64,000 nucleotides of DNA from Streptomyces canus 299MFChir4.1 (GCF_000383615.1 NZ_KB911586.1:129276-193275), one strand, 5' to 3'; shown: positions 17,249 to 26,197, counted from the stretch's first letter. Numbers and translations are program-made. The notes: generated by a model from the sequence alone, not told the origin.

Positions 17249-18502
17249 GTGAGCGAGAGCAGTGCGGAGGCCGTCGTCGACGCCGCCGCGTCGATGGCCC
17301 TCGCCTCCGCGACGGGGGCCGGCGCCGGCTGGCGCCGGGCGACCGGGGTCGCCGGCGCCGCGATAGGCGTGATCGCCGCCGGCGCGGCGGCGGGAGTGGC
17401 CCTGGAGCGGCTCACCGTCGGGCGCGGGATGCGGCAGAAGGCGCGGCTCGCCCTCGACTCGACCGGGCCGTACGGCTCCCTTCGCGGCACCCCCGGCAAG
17501 GCGTACGCCGACGACGGCACCGAGCTGTACTACGAGGTCGACGACGTCGACCCGGAGGCGGGGCCCGCGCTGTCGCCGCGCCGCCGCCGGCTGTTCGGGC
17601 GCAAGGCCCCCGCGCCCGTCACCGTCGTCTTCAGCCACGGCTACTGCCTCAGCCAGGACTCCTGGCACTTCCAGCGCGCGGCGCTCCGGGGTGTCGTACG
17701 GACCGTGCACTGGGACCAGCGCAGCCACGGGCGGTCCGGGCGGGGTGCGCGGCAGGTGCAGGACGGGGTGCCGGTCGACATCGACCAGCTCGGGCAGGAC
17801 CTGAAGGCCGTCATAGACGCGGCCGTGCCGCAGGGGCCGATCGTGCTCGTCGGGCATTCCATGGGCGGCATGACCGTCATGGCACTCGCCGACCAGTACC
17901 CCGAGCTGATCCGTGACCGGGTGGTCGCGGTGGCCCTGGTCGGTACGTCGTCCGGGCGGCTCGGCGAGGTCAACTTCGGGCTGCCCGTCGCGGGCGTCAA
18001 CGCGGTGCGGCGGGTGCTGCCGGGCGTCCTCAAGGCGCTGGGTCAGCGGGCCGACCTGGTGGAGAAGGGGCGGCGGGCCACCGCCGACCTGTTCGCCGGG
18101 GTCATCAAGCGGTACTCCTTCGCCTCCCGGGACGTCGACCCGGCCATCGTCAGGTTCGCCGAGCGGATGATCGAGGGCACCCCGATCGACGTCGTCGCCG
18201 AGTACTACCCGGCGTTCGACAACCACGACAAGACCGCCGCCCTCGCCCACTTCGCGGACAAGCCCGTGCTCGTCCTGGCCGGCGTGGGCGACATGGTCAC
18301 CCCCAGCGAGCACAGCGAGGCGATCGCCTCCCTGCTCCCCGAGGCGGAACTCGTCCTGGTCCCGGACGCCGGACACCTGGTCATGCTGGAGCACCCGGAA
18401 GTGGTCACCGACCGCCTCGCCGACCTGCTCACCCGCGCGGGGGCGGTGCCCGCAGGGGCTACCGTTGGCGGTTATGGAAGCAGTACCGCGCAACCCGGTT
18501 GA
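17249..18502 (+). CDS. Alpha/beta hydrolase
   Basis: A 417-aa protein. After an N-terminal Ala/Gly-rich hydrophobic stretch (residues about 20-50, a possible membrane anchor) comes the alpha/beta hydrolase fold. The oxyanion region reads VVFSHGYCLSQDSWHFQR, the nucleophile elbow is VGHSMGGMT, and the acid/histidine end is VLAGVGDMVTPSEHSE then VPDAGHLVMLEHPE. GTG at 17249 follows a good GGAG site. Its last 29 bases overlap tsaE, a usual actinobacterial arrangement, so the two are probably co-translated. Substrate unknown. Confidence 0.9.
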   Translation: MSESSAEAVVDAAASMALASATGAGAGWRRATGVAGAAIGVIAAGAAAGVALERLTVGRGMRQKARLALDSTGPYGSLRGTPGKAYADDGTELYYEVDDVDPEAGPALSPRRRRLFGRKAPAPVTVVFSHGYCLSQDSWHFQRAALRGVVRTVHWDQRSHGRSGRGARQVQDGVPVDIDQLGQDLKAVIDAAVPQGPIVLVGHSMGGMTVMALADQYPELIRDRVVAVALVGTSSGRLGEVNFGLPVAGVNAVRRVLPGVLKALGQRADLVEKGRRATADLFAGVIKRYSFASRDVDPAIVRFAERMIEGTPIDVVAEYYPAFDNHDKTAALAHFADKPVLVLAGVGDMVTPSEHSEAIASLLPEAELVLVPDAGHLVMLEHPEVVTDRLADLLTRAGAVPAGATVGGYGSSTAQPG

Positions 18503-18980
18503 GACCGAGCTGACCGTCACCTCCCCCGAGCAGATGCGCGAGCTGGGCCTGAAGCTCGCCAAGCTGCTGCGCGCCGGGGACCTCGTGATGCTCAGCGGGG
18601 AGCTCGGCGCGGGCAAGACGACACTGACCCGCGGACTCGGTGAGGGGCTGGGGGTGCGGGGGGCCGTCACCTCGCCGACCTTCGTGATCGCCCGGGTGCA
18701 TCCGTCCCTGGGGGACGGGCCGCCGCTGGTCCACGTGGACGCGTACCGCCTGGGCGGCGGGCTCGACGAGATGGAGGACCTCGATCTCGACGTGTCGCTG
18801 CCGGAGTCGGTGATCGTCGTGGAGTGGGGCGAGGGCAAGGTCGAGGAACTGACCGAGGACCGGCTCCAGGTGCAGATCCACCGCGCGGTCGGTGACACCA
18901 CCGACGAAGTGCGGCACGTGACGTTCACTCCGGTCGGGGAGCGCTGGGCGACGGCCGACCTCGGGGTGCTCACCGCCTGA
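18474..18980 (+). CDS. tsaE: tRNA t6A37 biosynthesis ATPase TsaE
   Basis: A 168-aa P-loop ATPase that works with TsaB and TsaD to form N6-threonylcarbamoyladenosine at tRNA position 37. Walker A GELGAGKTTLTRGLG and the conserved TSPTFVIAR, HVDAYRLGG and IVVEWGEG motifs are all present. ATG at 18474 is preferred; a TTG nine bases upstream is possible. The gene starts within the end of the upstream hydrolase. Confidence 0.95.
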   Translation: MEAVPRNPVETELTVTSPEQMRELGLKLAKLLRAGDLVMLSGELGAGKTTLTRGLGEGLGVRGAVTSPTFVIARVHPSLGDGPPLVHVDAYRLGGGLDEMEDLDLDVSLPESVIVVEWGEGKVEELTEDRLQVQIHRAVGDTTDEVRHVTFTPVGERWATADLGVLTA

Positions 18981-19068
18981 GCAGCGCGCGTTCCTGTGAA
19001 CGTTCCGACAATCCGTCGGCAAGATGTTGCATTGGATGTCTCGTGCGTGGTCACATGGTATCCCGCTC

Positions 19069-19090
19069 GTAGTTAGGTGTACCTAACTAC
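19069..19090. promoter_or_regulatory. Near-perfect 22-bp inverted repeat upstream of the 57-aa gene
   Basis: Arms gtagttaggt (19069-19078) and acctaactac (19081-19090) are exact complements separated by GT. They lie 27 bases before the ATG at 19118, in a much more AT-rich stretch. The position and dyad symmetry fit a repressor operator or a 5' leader hairpin. It has TTAGG/CCTAA half sites as in DtxR-type iron boxes but with the wrong spacing (4 rather than 9). Confidence 0.7.
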
Positions 19091-19117
19091 GCCGCCCCCG
19101 AACTTCAGGAGGCGTCC

Positions 19118-19291
19118 ATGTCGGCCACCGAGAACCGGTCCCAGCCGCAGCCGTACGCGCTCGTCGGCGGTGTGTCCATGCGTGACCTGCTGGCGTCCTG
19201 CGCGGCGGCCGAGGCCGTCTCCACGCCTCCGCGGGTGCCCGATCCGGGGACGGCGCGGGCGGTTGCCGCCGAGCGCCCCAAAGCGGCCTGA
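19118..19291 (+). CDS. Small conserved-looking 57-aa protein
   Basis: ATG at 19118 follows a strong AGGAGG seven bases upstream. The product starts MSATENRSQPQPYALVGGVS and continues MRDLLASCAAAEAV with a Pro/Ala tail. It has one Cys, no membrane segment and no recognised domain. The strong ribosome binding site and the palindrome upstream argue it is real. It follows tsaE by 137 bases but the palindrome suggests its own control. Regulator, small adaptor or processed peptide are all possible; nothing in the sequence decides. Confidence 0.7.
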   Translation: MSATENRSQPQPYALVGGVSMRDLLASCAAAEAVSTPPRVPDPGTARAVAAERPKAA

Positions 19292-19403
19292 CGCCCGGCC
19301 GCGCCCGCGGCCAGAACGCCCGACTGCGTCCGTAGGCGGCCTGGTGCCCGGCCGCGCTCGAAGGCGGCCCGGCGCCCCGCCGCGTCCGAAGGCGGCCCGA
19401 GCG
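19281..19403. repeat. Imperfect 27-28-bp tandem repeats
   Basis: Copies with the core GGCGGCCnGGnGCCC-GCCGCG start at 19281, 19333 and 19361, with a partial copy at 19389. The first copy spans the last codons and stop of the 57-aa gene; the others fill the gap to the convergent gene at 19410. Confidence 0.6.
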
Positions 19404-19409
19404 ACCGGC

Positions 19410-19955
19410 TCAGTGGATCACCGCGACCCGCGCCCCGATCGTCGCGAAGTCCCACATCGCGTCACCGTCCCGGCGGGACTCCCGGATGCCGCCCGTCGGC
19501 ACGGTGGTCATGTCGGCGGGAGGAGTCTCCCGCACGGCCGCGCTGAAGCCGATCGCCACGCCGTCGACGCTGGTGAAGCGGACCACGTGCTCGATGGGGG
19601 TGCCGTCGGTGCCGGTCACGGAGTTCGAGCGGCTGGTGACCTCGTAGACGCCGGGGGCGGGGTCGACGGTGCCCGGGATGACCTCGAAGGTGCGGATGAC
19701 CTTGTCGCCGGAGCCGACCAGCCAGACGCGGTTGTCGTCCAGCGAGTACACGACGCGTTCACCGGCGCCGGAGCCCGGCGGCAGGGCGGCGGGGTCCTGC
19801 TGGTGGCGGGGGACCTTGGCGGCGACGGCCGCGGGACCGCTGCCGGCCGATGTCCTGGTGGGGACCGTCGCGGCGGCCTGGTAGGCGAGGAAGCCGACCG
19901 TCGCGAGGGCCGCTGTGGTGAGGGCGGTCACGAAAGCCGCGTTGCTGGTTGCCAC
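19410..19955 (-). CDS. L,D-transpeptidase-like (YkuD fold) protein lacking the catalytic cysteine
   Basis: A 181-aa protein with an N-terminal hydrophobic segment (AAFVTALTTAALATVGFLAY) as signal or anchor. The region from VYSLDDNRVWLVGSGDKVIRTF to the end resembles YkuD domains, including the PGVYEVTSRS pattern and the final TGGIRES...WDFATIGARVAVIH. In active L,D-transpeptidases this last motif is HG(x)xSHGCxR; here His and Cys are replaced (Gly-Gly at about residues 155-156). It is therefore likely to bind but not cross-link wall peptides. Fold assignment is by motif only. Confidence 0.65.
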   Translation of the reverse strand: MATSNAAFVTALTTAALATVGFLAYQAAATVPTRTSAGSGPAAVAAKVPRHQQDPAALPPGSGAGERVVYSLDDNRVWLVGSGDKVIRTFEVIPGTVDPAPGVYEVTSRSNSVTGTDGTPIEHVVRFTSVDGVAIGFSAAVRETPPADMTTVPTGGIRESRRDGDAMWDFATIGARVAVIH

Positions 19956-20132
19956 CGGTCACCTCTTGAGTACTTGGTCCTGATTTGTGGCGACCGTAGC
20001 AGGTTGTCGAGCGGGTCCCGTGCCGTCCCGGCCGGTCACGCGCGTGCGGCGGCGCCGCACGCCGGTACCCCCTTCGAGCCCCGGTTGCGGCCTGCGGCCG
20101 CTCAGGTCCTCCCGGAGCCGTAGGCTGTTTGC

Positions 20133-20789
20133 GTGCTCTTGCTCGCTCTGGATACCGCCACCCCCGCCGTGACCGTCGCCCTGCATGACGGGCGGGACGT
20201 CGTCGCCTCGTTCCTTCAGGTGGACGCGCGTCGGCACGGGGAGCTGTTGTTGCCGGCCGTCGACCGGGTGCTCGCGGACGCGGGGGTGAAGCTGGACGCG
20301 GTCACCGGGATCGTCGTGGGCATCGGACCCGGGCCCTACACCGGACTGCGCGTCGGGCTCATGACCGCCGACACCTTCGGGCTCGCGCTCGGGGTCCCCG
20401 TGCACGGGATGTGCACCCTGGACGGACTCGCCTACGCGTCCGGCCTCGGCGAGGGCCCCTTCGTCGTGGCGACCGACGCGCGGCGCAAGGAGGTCTACTG
20501 GGCCACCTACTCCGACCCGCGCACCCGCACGAGCGAGCCCGCGGTCGACCGGCCCGCCGACATCGCCGAGCAGGTCGAGGGGCTGCCCGCGGTCGGTGCC
20601 GGGGCGCTGCTCTACCCGGACACCTTCCCCGTAGCCCGCGAGCCCGAGCACGTGTCGGCCGCCGCGCTCGCCGCCCTCGCCGCCGAGCGGATCGGGGCCG
20701 GGGAGGAACTGCCCGCCCCGCGGCCGCTGTACCTGCGGCGGCCCGACGCGCAGGTGCCCAAGAACTACAAGGTGGTCACCCCCAAGTGA
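20133..20789 (+). CDS. tsaB: tRNA t6A37 biosynthesis protein TsaB
   Basis: A 218-aa ASKHA-fold partner of TsaD. GTG at 20133 starts MLLLALDTATPAVTVAL; the signature VVGIGPGPYTGLRVGLMTADT follows at about residues 65-85. It overlaps rimI by 4 bases (GTGA at 20786), so rimI is translationally coupled. The order tsaB-rimI-tsaD is widespread. Confidence 0.96.
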   Translation: MLLLALDTATPAVTVALHDGRDVVASFLQVDARRHGELLLPAVDRVLADAGVKLDAVTGIVVGIGPGPYTGLRVGLMTADTFGLALGVPVHGMCTLDGLAYASGLGEGPFVVATDARRKEVYWATYSDPRTRTSEPAVDRPADIAEQVEGLPAVGAGALLYPDTFPVAREPEHVSAAALAALAAERIGAGEELPAPRPLYLRRPDAQVPKNYKVVTPK

Positions 20790-21316
20790 CCACACCCGTG
20801 ATTCCCGTGCTGCGTGAGATGCGCTGGTGGGACATCGACCCCGTGCTGGAGCTGGAGAAGGACCTCTTCCCGGAGGACGCCTGGTCCCGGGGCATGTTCT
20901 GGTCCGAGCTCGCGCACTCCCGGGGGCCCGAGGCCACCCGGCGGTACGTGGTGGCCGAGGAGGGCGGGCGGATCGTGGGATACGCCGGTCTCGCCTCCGC
21001 CGGTGAGCTGGCCGACGTCCAGACGATCGCCGTCGCCCGCGACCACTGGGGCACCGGACTCGGGGCGACCCTGCTGACCGAGCTGCTGCGGGCCGCGACC
21101 GCCTTCGAGTGCGCCGAAGTGATGCTGGAGTGCCGGATCGACAACGTCCGCGCCCAGAAGCTCTACGAGCGCTTCGGCTTCGAGGCCATCGGGTTCCGGC
21201 GCGGCTACTACCAGCCGGGCAACGTGGACGCCCTGGTCATGCGACTGACCACAGCATCCGACAGCGGCTCCGCCGCGGTATCGACATCCGACCGAGGAAC
21301 CGAGATCAATGGCTGA
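20786..21316 (+). CDS. rimI: Ribosomal-protein-alanine N-acetyltransferase RimI
   Basis: A 176-aa GNAT acetyltransferase, family role acetylation of ribosomal protein S18 and others. It starts at the GTG overlapping tsaB. The CoA-binding region is [20 protein letters not shown] and the C-terminal core [21 protein letters not shown] is typical of RimI. The tail after RLTTA is a Ser/Thr-rich extension of about 20 residues. It overlaps tsaD by 8 bases. Confidence 0.94.
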   Translation: MTTPVIPVLREMRWWDIDPVLELEKDLFPEDAWSRGMFWSELAHSRGPEATRRYVVAEEGGRIVGYAGLASAGELADVQTIAVARDHWGTGLGATLLTELLRAATAFECAEVMLECRIDNVRAQKLYERFGFEAIGFRRGYYQPGNVDALVMRLTTASDSGSAAVSTSDRGTEING

Positions 21317-22394
21317 CGAACCGCTTGTCCTGGGCATCGAGACCTCCTGTGACGAGACCGGCGTCGGCATCGTCCGGGGGACCACCCTGCTGGCCGACGC
21401 CATCGCGTCCAGCGTCGACGAGCACGCCCGGTTCGGCGGGGTGGTGCCCGAGGTGGCCAGCCGGGCGCACCTCGAAGCGATGGTGCCGACCATCGAGCGG
21501 GCCCTGAAGGACGCCGGGGTGAGCGCGCGCGACCTCGACGGCATCGCCGTCACCGCGGGTCCCGGACTCGCCGGGGCGCTGCTCGTCGGGGTCTCCGCGG
21601 CGAAGGCGTACGCCTACGCCCTCGGCAAGCCCCTCTACGGCGTCAACCACCTCGCCTCCCACATCTGCGTCGACCAGCTGGAGCACGGGGCGCTGCCCGA
21701 GCCGACGATGGCGCTGCTGGTCTCCGGCGGCCACTCCTCGCTGCTGCTGTCGAGTGACATCACCTCAGATGTCCGGCCGATGGGCGCGACCATCGACGAC
21801 GCGGCCGGCGAGGCCTTCGACAAGATCGCCCGGGTGCTGAACCTCGGCTTCCCCGGCGGCCCGGTCATCGACCGGTACGCGCGCGAGGGCGACCCGTCGG
21901 CGATCGCGTTCCCGCGCGGACTGACCGGGCCGCGCGACCCGGCGTACGACTTCTCCTTCTCCGGCCTGAAGACGGCCGTCGCCCGCTGGATCGAGGCCAG
22001 GCGGGCCGCGGGGGAGGAGGTGCCGGTGCGTGACGTGGCGGCCTCCTTCCAGGAGGCGGTCGTGGACGTGCTGACCCGCAAGGCCGTGCGGGCCTGCAAG
22101 GACGAGGGTGTCGACCACCTGATGATCGGCGGCGGTGTGGCCGCCAACTCCCGGCTGCGGGCCCTGGCCCAGGAGCGCTGCGAGGCCGCCGGGATCCGCC
22201 TGAGGGTCCCGCGGCCCAAGCTGTGCACCGACAACGGCGCGATGGTCGCCGCCCTCGGCGCCGAGATGGTGGCACGCAACCGCCCCGCCTCCAGCTGGGA
22301 CCTCTCCGCCGACTCCTCGCTGCCGGTGACGGACCCGCACGTGCCGGGCCACGACCATGTGCACGAGGTCAGCAAGGAGAACCTCTACTCGTGA
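21309..22394 (+). CDS. tsaD: tRNA N6-threonylcarbamoyladenosine synthase TsaD
   Basis: A 361-aa ASKHA enzyme that transfers threonylcarbamoyl to A37 of ANN-decoding tRNAs. Motifs: [15 protein letters not shown], the metal ligands in [10 protein letters not shown] (HxxxH), [10 protein letters not shown] and [14 protein letters not shown] with [10 protein letters not shown]. The C terminus has a short His-containing extension beyond the core. ATG at 21309. The next small ORF begins in its stop codon. Confidence 0.97.
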   Translation: MADEPLVLGIETSCDETGVGIVRGTTLLADAIASSVDEHARFGGVVPEVASRAHLEAMVPTIERALKDAGVSARDLDGIAVTAGPGLAGALLVGVSAAKAYAYALGKPLYGVNHLASHICVDQLEHGALPEPTMALLVSGGHSSLLLSSDITSDVRPMGATIDDAAGEAFDKIARVLNLGFPGGPVIDRYAREGDPSAIAFPRGLTGPRDPAYDFSFSGLKTAVARWIEARRAAGEEVPVRDVAASFQEAVVDVLTRKAVRACKDEGVDHLMIGGGVAANSRLRALAQERCEAAGIRLRVPRPKLCTDNGAMVAALGAEMVARNRPASSWDLSADSSLPVTDPHVPGHDHVHEVSKENLYS

Positions 22395-22642
22395 CGGTCG
22401 CGCTGATGTGGGAGGCCCGGGCGGTCGAGGGCCGCGGCGAGGAGCTCCTCGCCTGGGCCCGCCGACAGGAGCTTGCCGTACGGCCGTTGCGGCGCGAGAC
22501 CCTCCGGGCGCCGCAGGACCGCGTTCTCGTCATCACGTGGTGGGACGCGGCCTACGACGCCGAGCTGCCCGAACTCCCGGAGCCGGGCGATGAGTTGGTC
22601 GCACGGGGCGTGCACCGGTGGCGGTTCGAGTCGGTGGAGTGA
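22391..22642 (+). CDS. Small hypothetical protein coupled to tsaD
   Basis: An 83-aa protein beginning at the GTG that overlaps the tsaD stop (GTGA). It reads [20 protein letters not shown] then [20 protein letters not shown] and ends [10 protein letters not shown]. It has no membrane segment. The compact alpha/beta look and Trp-rich end resemble a ferredoxin-fold monooxygenase-type domain, but this is weak. Overlap with tsaD and good codon use support a real gene; function unknown. Confidence 0.7.
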   Translation: MTVALMWEARAVEGRGEELLAWARRQELAVRPLRRETLRAPQDRVLVITWWDAAYDAELPELPEPGDELVARGVHRWRFESVE

Positions 22643-22651
22643 CCGCGGGTT

Positions 22652-24952
22652 CTACGACACCTCCGTCTCGCAGCGCAGCCGCCGGTCCGTGCCCACCTCG
22701 CACACCGCGCCCGTGACACGCAGCGGTGCCGTGTGCCGGACCTCCGCGCTCGACGCCGACAGCCGGAGCTCCAGGTCGCCCGGTTCGACGACGCGGCGGC
22801 CCTTGCGGTCGGTGAAGGCCGACAGCTCGGCGTGGAAGCGGAAGGTCACGCGGCGGGACTCACCCGGCTCCAGCTCCAGCCGCTGGTAGCCGATCAGCCG
22901 GACGTCCGGGCGGGTCACCGAGGCCACCGGGTCGTGCAGATACAGCTGGACGACCTCGGCACCCGCCCGGCCCCCCGCGTTGCGCACGGTCAGTGACACG
23001 TCGTACGTGCCGTCCGTGCCGATCTCCGCCGGCGCAGCCCCGGTGAACTCCTCCCACACGAACTCCGTGTAGGAGCGCCCGTGTCCGAAGGCGTACAGCG
23101 GGGTCGGGTCCAGGTTGCTGACCTCGCCCGCGAGGCCGAGCGGCGGCTGGAGGTAGGTCCACGGCTGACCGCCGGGCACCCGCGGCACGCTCACCGGGAG
23201 GCGGCCCGAGGGGTTGACCCGGCCCGACAGCACGCCCGCGACGGCCGGGCCGCCCTCCTCCCCGGGGAAGAAGGCCTGCACGACCGCGCCGAGCCGGCCG
23301 TCCCAGCGGCCGAGCGCGTAGGGGCGGCCGGTCAGCAGGATCAGCACGACCGGGACGCCGGTGGCGACCAGCGAGTCCAGCAACTCGCCCTGGACACCCG
23401 GCAGTCGCAGGTCCGTCACATCGCAGCCCTCGCCCGACGTGCCCCGGCCGAACAGGCCCGCCCGGTCCCCGAGCACCGCCACACAGACGTCCGCCTCGGC
23501 CGTCCGGGCCACCGCCTCCTCGAAGCCCCCGGTGTCCGGGTCGTCCACCCCGCAGCCCTCGGTGAACGTCACCTTGGCGTCGGGGAGTTCGGTGCGCAGC
23601 GCCTGGAGGACCGTGGGGATCTCGATGCCCGTCGGGATGTCGGGGTGGTGGGTGAGGACATGGGAGGGGAAGGAGTAGCAGCCCAGCATGGCGAGGGCGT
23701 CGGCGGCGCGGGGGCCGACCACCGCGATCCGGGTGTCCGGGGCCAGCGGGAGCAGGCCGTCCGGGTTGTCGAGGAGGACCACCGACTCCTCGGCGAGGCG
23801 GCGGGCCAGGGCCCGGTTCGTCGTCGAGTCGAGGTCGATCCGCTCGGTGGGCTCCGGGCTCCAGTCCTCGTCCAGGAGGCCCAGCTCGCACTTCTGGAGC
23901 AGCACCCGGCGGGCCGCCCGGTCGATCAGCGACTCGGGGACCTCGCCCGCGCGGACGGCCTCGATCAGGGGGGTGCCGTAGCACTTGAGGGTCGGCAGCT
24001 CGACGTCGAGGCCCGCCGCGAGGGCCGCGTGCGCGGCGCCCGCCTCGGTGCCGGCGATGCGGTGCTGGGTCTGGAGGAAGCCGACGCCGAAGTAGTCGGC
24101 GACCACCGTGCCGGTGAACCCCCACTCCTCGCGCAGCAGTTCGGTCAGCAGGCCGGGGTCGGCGGAGGCCGGGACACCGTCCGTGTCCGTGTACGCGGCC
24201 ATCACCGAGCGCGCCCCGCCCTCGCGCAGGGCGAACTCGAAGGGCGGCAGGGTGATGTCGGCGAACTCGCGCACGCCCGCGCGCACGGGCGCGAGGTTGC
24301 GGGCGCCGGCCGAGGAGGCGTACCCGGCGAAGTGCTTGAGCGTGGCGACGATCCCGGCCGACTCCAGGCCGCGGACGTAGGCGGCGCCGATCGTGCCCAC
24401 CAGGTACGGGTCCTCGCCGATCGTCTCCTCGACCCGCCCCCAGCGCGGGTCGCGGACGACGTCCAGAACGGGGGCCAGTCCCTGGTGGACGCCGACCGCG
24501 CGCAGGTCGCGGCCGATGGCGCCGGCCATCTCCTCGACCAGTCCGGGGTCCCAGCTCGCACCCCACGCGAGCGGGACCGGGTAGGCGGTGGCCTGCCAGG
24601 TGGTGAAGCCGGCCAGGCACTCCTCGTGGGCCAGCGCCGGGATGCCGAAGCGGCCGGCCTCGGTGATACGGCGCTGGGCGCGGGCCAGTGCCTGCGCGCC
24701 CAGCGCCGGGTCCACGGGGGCGGTGCCGAAGGGGCGGGTGAGCTGGCCAAGACCCCGGGTGATCAGCTCGGCCCAGTCGTAGTCGGCGGTCATCTCGCGC
24801 TGGAGGGGGGCGACTCCGTCCCCGTCCGTGCTGGCGCCCACCCACACGCCGTAGAGCTGGGCGGTCTTCTCCTCCAGGGTCATCCGGGAGATGAGGTCGT
24901 CGACGCGGGCGGAGGCGGTCAGGGCGGGGTCACGCCAGGGCGCGGTGGTCAT
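22652..24952 (-). CDS. GH3 family beta-glucosidase/xylosidase
   Basis: A 766-aa glycoside hydrolase family 3 enzyme. The catalytic (beta/alpha)8 domain contains APVLDVVRDPRWGRVEETIGED, ATLKHFAGY and TVVADYFGVGF with the nucleophile Asp. The second domain has AVLGDRAGLFGRGTSGEG, and the C-terminal fibronectin III-like domain starts near VSLTVRNAGGRAGAEVVQLY. No signal peptide, so it likely hydrolyses imported oligosaccharides in the cytoplasm. Divergent from a LacI regulator across 131 bases. Substrate cannot be fixed from sequence; beta-glucosides or beta-xylosides are plausible. Confidence 0.93.
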   Translation of the reverse strand: MTTAPWRDPALTASARVDDLISRMTLEEKTAQLYGVWVGASTDGDGVAPLQREMTADYDWAELITRGLGQLTRPFGTAPVDPALGAQALARAQRRITEAGRFGIPALAHEECLAGFTTWQATAYPVPLAWGASWDPGLVEEMAGAIGRDLRAVGVHQGLAPVLDVVRDPRWGRVEETIGEDPYLVGTIGAAYVRGLESAGIVATLKHFAGYASSAGARNLAPVRAGVREFADITLPPFEFALREGGARSVMAAYTDTDGVPASADPGLLTELLREEWGFTGTVVADYFGVGFLQTQHRIAGTEAGAAHAALAAGLDVELPTLKCYGTPLIEAVRAGEVPESLIDRAARRVLLQKCELGLLDEDWSPEPTERIDLDSTTNRALARRLAEESVVLLDNPDGLLPLAPDTRIAVVGPRAADALAMLGCYSFPSHVLTHHPDIPTGIEIPTVLQALRTELPDAKVTFTEGCGVDDPDTGGFEEAVARTAEADVCVAVLGDRAGLFGRGTSGEGCDVTDLRLPGVQGELLDSLVATGVPVVLILLTGRPYALGRWDGRLGAVVQAFFPGEEGGPAVAGVLSGRVNPSGRLPVSVPRVPGGQPWTYLQPPLGLAGEVSNLDPTPLYAFGHGRSYTEFVWEEFTGAAPAEIGTDGTYDVSLTVRNAGGRAGAEVVQLYLHDPVASVTRPDVRLIGYQRLELEPGESRRVTFRFHAELSAFTDRKGRRVVEPGDLELRLSASSAEVRHTAPLRVTGAVCEVGTDRRLRCETEVS

Positions 24953-24992
24953 GTAACTCCTGTCGGGCTCGACTGGCAGGTCGACAACCTAA

Positions 24993-25022
24993 CGAATGTT
25001 TCGATATGCAATCCGAATGTTT
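24993..25022. promoter_or_regulatory. Candidate LacI-family operator pair
   Basis: cgaatgttt occurs at 24993-25001 and again at 25014-25022, 21 bases (two helical turns) apart, in an AT-rich part of the divergent GH3/lacI promoter. The first copy extends to CGAA-TGT-TTCG, an inverted repeat resembling published CGAA-n-TTCG operators of Streptomyces LacI regulators for beta-glycosidases. Confidence 0.55.
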
Positions 25023-25083
25023 TGGGAACCTAGGGCCGTCAGGAGGGTTCGTCAAGAGGTCGCGCAGGGATACGATCGCCGCC

Positions 25084-26160
25084 ATGACACCCCCGGAGCC
25101 CGCTGAAACCCGGACGACTTCCCCTGCGGTGGGACGGTCGCAGCAGACCGCGACCCTCGCCGAGATCGCCCGGGAGGCCGGCGTCTCGGCGCCGACAGTT
25201 TCGAAGGTCCTCAACGGCCGGGCCGACGTCGCCCCCGCGACCCGCGCCCGCGTCGAGGACCTGCTGCGCGCGCACGGCTACCGGCGCCGGCGTGCCGAGG
25301 CGAGCCGTTCGCCCCTGATCGACCTGGTCTTCCACGAGCTGGAGAGCGCGTGGGCGATGGAGGTCATCCGGGGGGTGGAGAACGTGGCCCGCGACGCCGG
25401 GCTCAGTGTCGTGCTGAGCGAGAGCGCGGGACGGCTCACCCCCGGGCGCACCTGGGCCGACCAGGTCGCCGCCCGCCGCCCCCACGGGGTCGTCCTCGTG
25501 CTGTCCGGGCTCGACGAGTCCCAGCGCGCGCTGCTGGGCAGCAGATCGATCCCGTTCGTGGTCATGGACCCGGCCGGCGATCCGGGCGCCGACGTCCCCT
25601 CCATCGGCGCGACCAACTGGCAGGGCGGACTCGCCGCCACCCGGCACCTCGTCGAGCTGGGCCACCGCAGGATCGGTGCGATCAGCGGGCCCTCCCGCAT
25701 GATGTGCAGCCGCGCCCGGGTCGACGGCTACCGGGCGGCCCTGGAGACCGCGGGACTGCCCGTCGACCCCGAGCTGATCATGGCCGGCGACTTCCACCAC
25801 GAGACCGGCTACCGCCAGGGCCTGGAACTGCTGCGCCGCCCGGACCGGCCCACCGCGGTCTTCGCCGGCAACGACCTCCAGGCGCTCGGCCTGTACGAGG
25901 CGGCCCGCGAGCTGGGGCTGCGCATCCCGGAGGACCTGAGCGTGGTCGGGTTCGACGACCTTCCGGTGGCGCCCTGGGTGGGACCGCCGCTGACGACCGT
26001 ACGGCAGCCGCTGACCGAGATGGCCGAGGCCGCGGCCAAGCTGGTCCTCGACCTGGGCCGGGAGGGCGGCAGCCCGGCGGCGACCCGCGTGGAGCTGGCG
26101 ACGAGCCTGGTGGTGCGCAGCAGCACGGCGCGCCGCGCCGGGCCGGAGCCGGGTGCCTAG
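25084..26160 (+). CDS. LacI family transcriptional regulator
   Basis: A 358-aa repressor. The N-terminal helix-turn-helix reads TLAEIAREAGVSAPTVSKVL then NGRADVAPATRARV (residues about 18-50). The periplasmic-binding-like ligand domain contains SIPFVVMDPAGDPG, RRIGAISGPSRMMCSRARVD and LSVVGFDDLPVAPWVGPPLT. ATG at 25084 is the likely start, with RBS-like sequence upstream. It most likely represses the divergent GH3 gene and itself in response to a sugar. Confidence 0.92.
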   Translation: MTPPEPAETRTTSPAVGRSQQTATLAEIAREAGVSAPTVSKVLNGRADVAPATRARVEDLLRAHGYRRRRAEASRSPLIDLVFHELESAWAMEVIRGVENVARDAGLSVVLSESAGRLTPGRTWADQVAARRPHGVVLVLSGLDESQRALLGSRSIPFVVMDPAGDPGADVPSIGATNWQGGLAATRHLVELGHRRIGAISGPSRMMCSRARVDGYRAALETAGLPVDPELIMAGDFHHETGYRQGLELLRRPDRPTAVFAGNDLQALGLYEAARELGLRIPEDLSVVGFDDLPVAPWVGPPLTTVRQPLTEMAEAAAKLVLDLGREGGSPAATRVELATSLVVRSSTARRAGPEPGA

Positions 26161-26197
26161 GAATGTGCCGCGGGGGCGAAGCAAATCGGTTGCACGA

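Noticed and set aside
15725..19054. A 1,109-codon minus-strand open frame
   Set aside because: Antisense to the LytM gene, alr, the hydrolase and tsaE, with composition rich in Arg, Gly, His and no recognisable motif.
19069..19090. A DtxR/DmdR iron box
   Set aside because: TTAGG and CCTAA half sites are spaced 4 bases apart rather than 9, so an iron box is not supported, although regulation by a related protein is not excluded.
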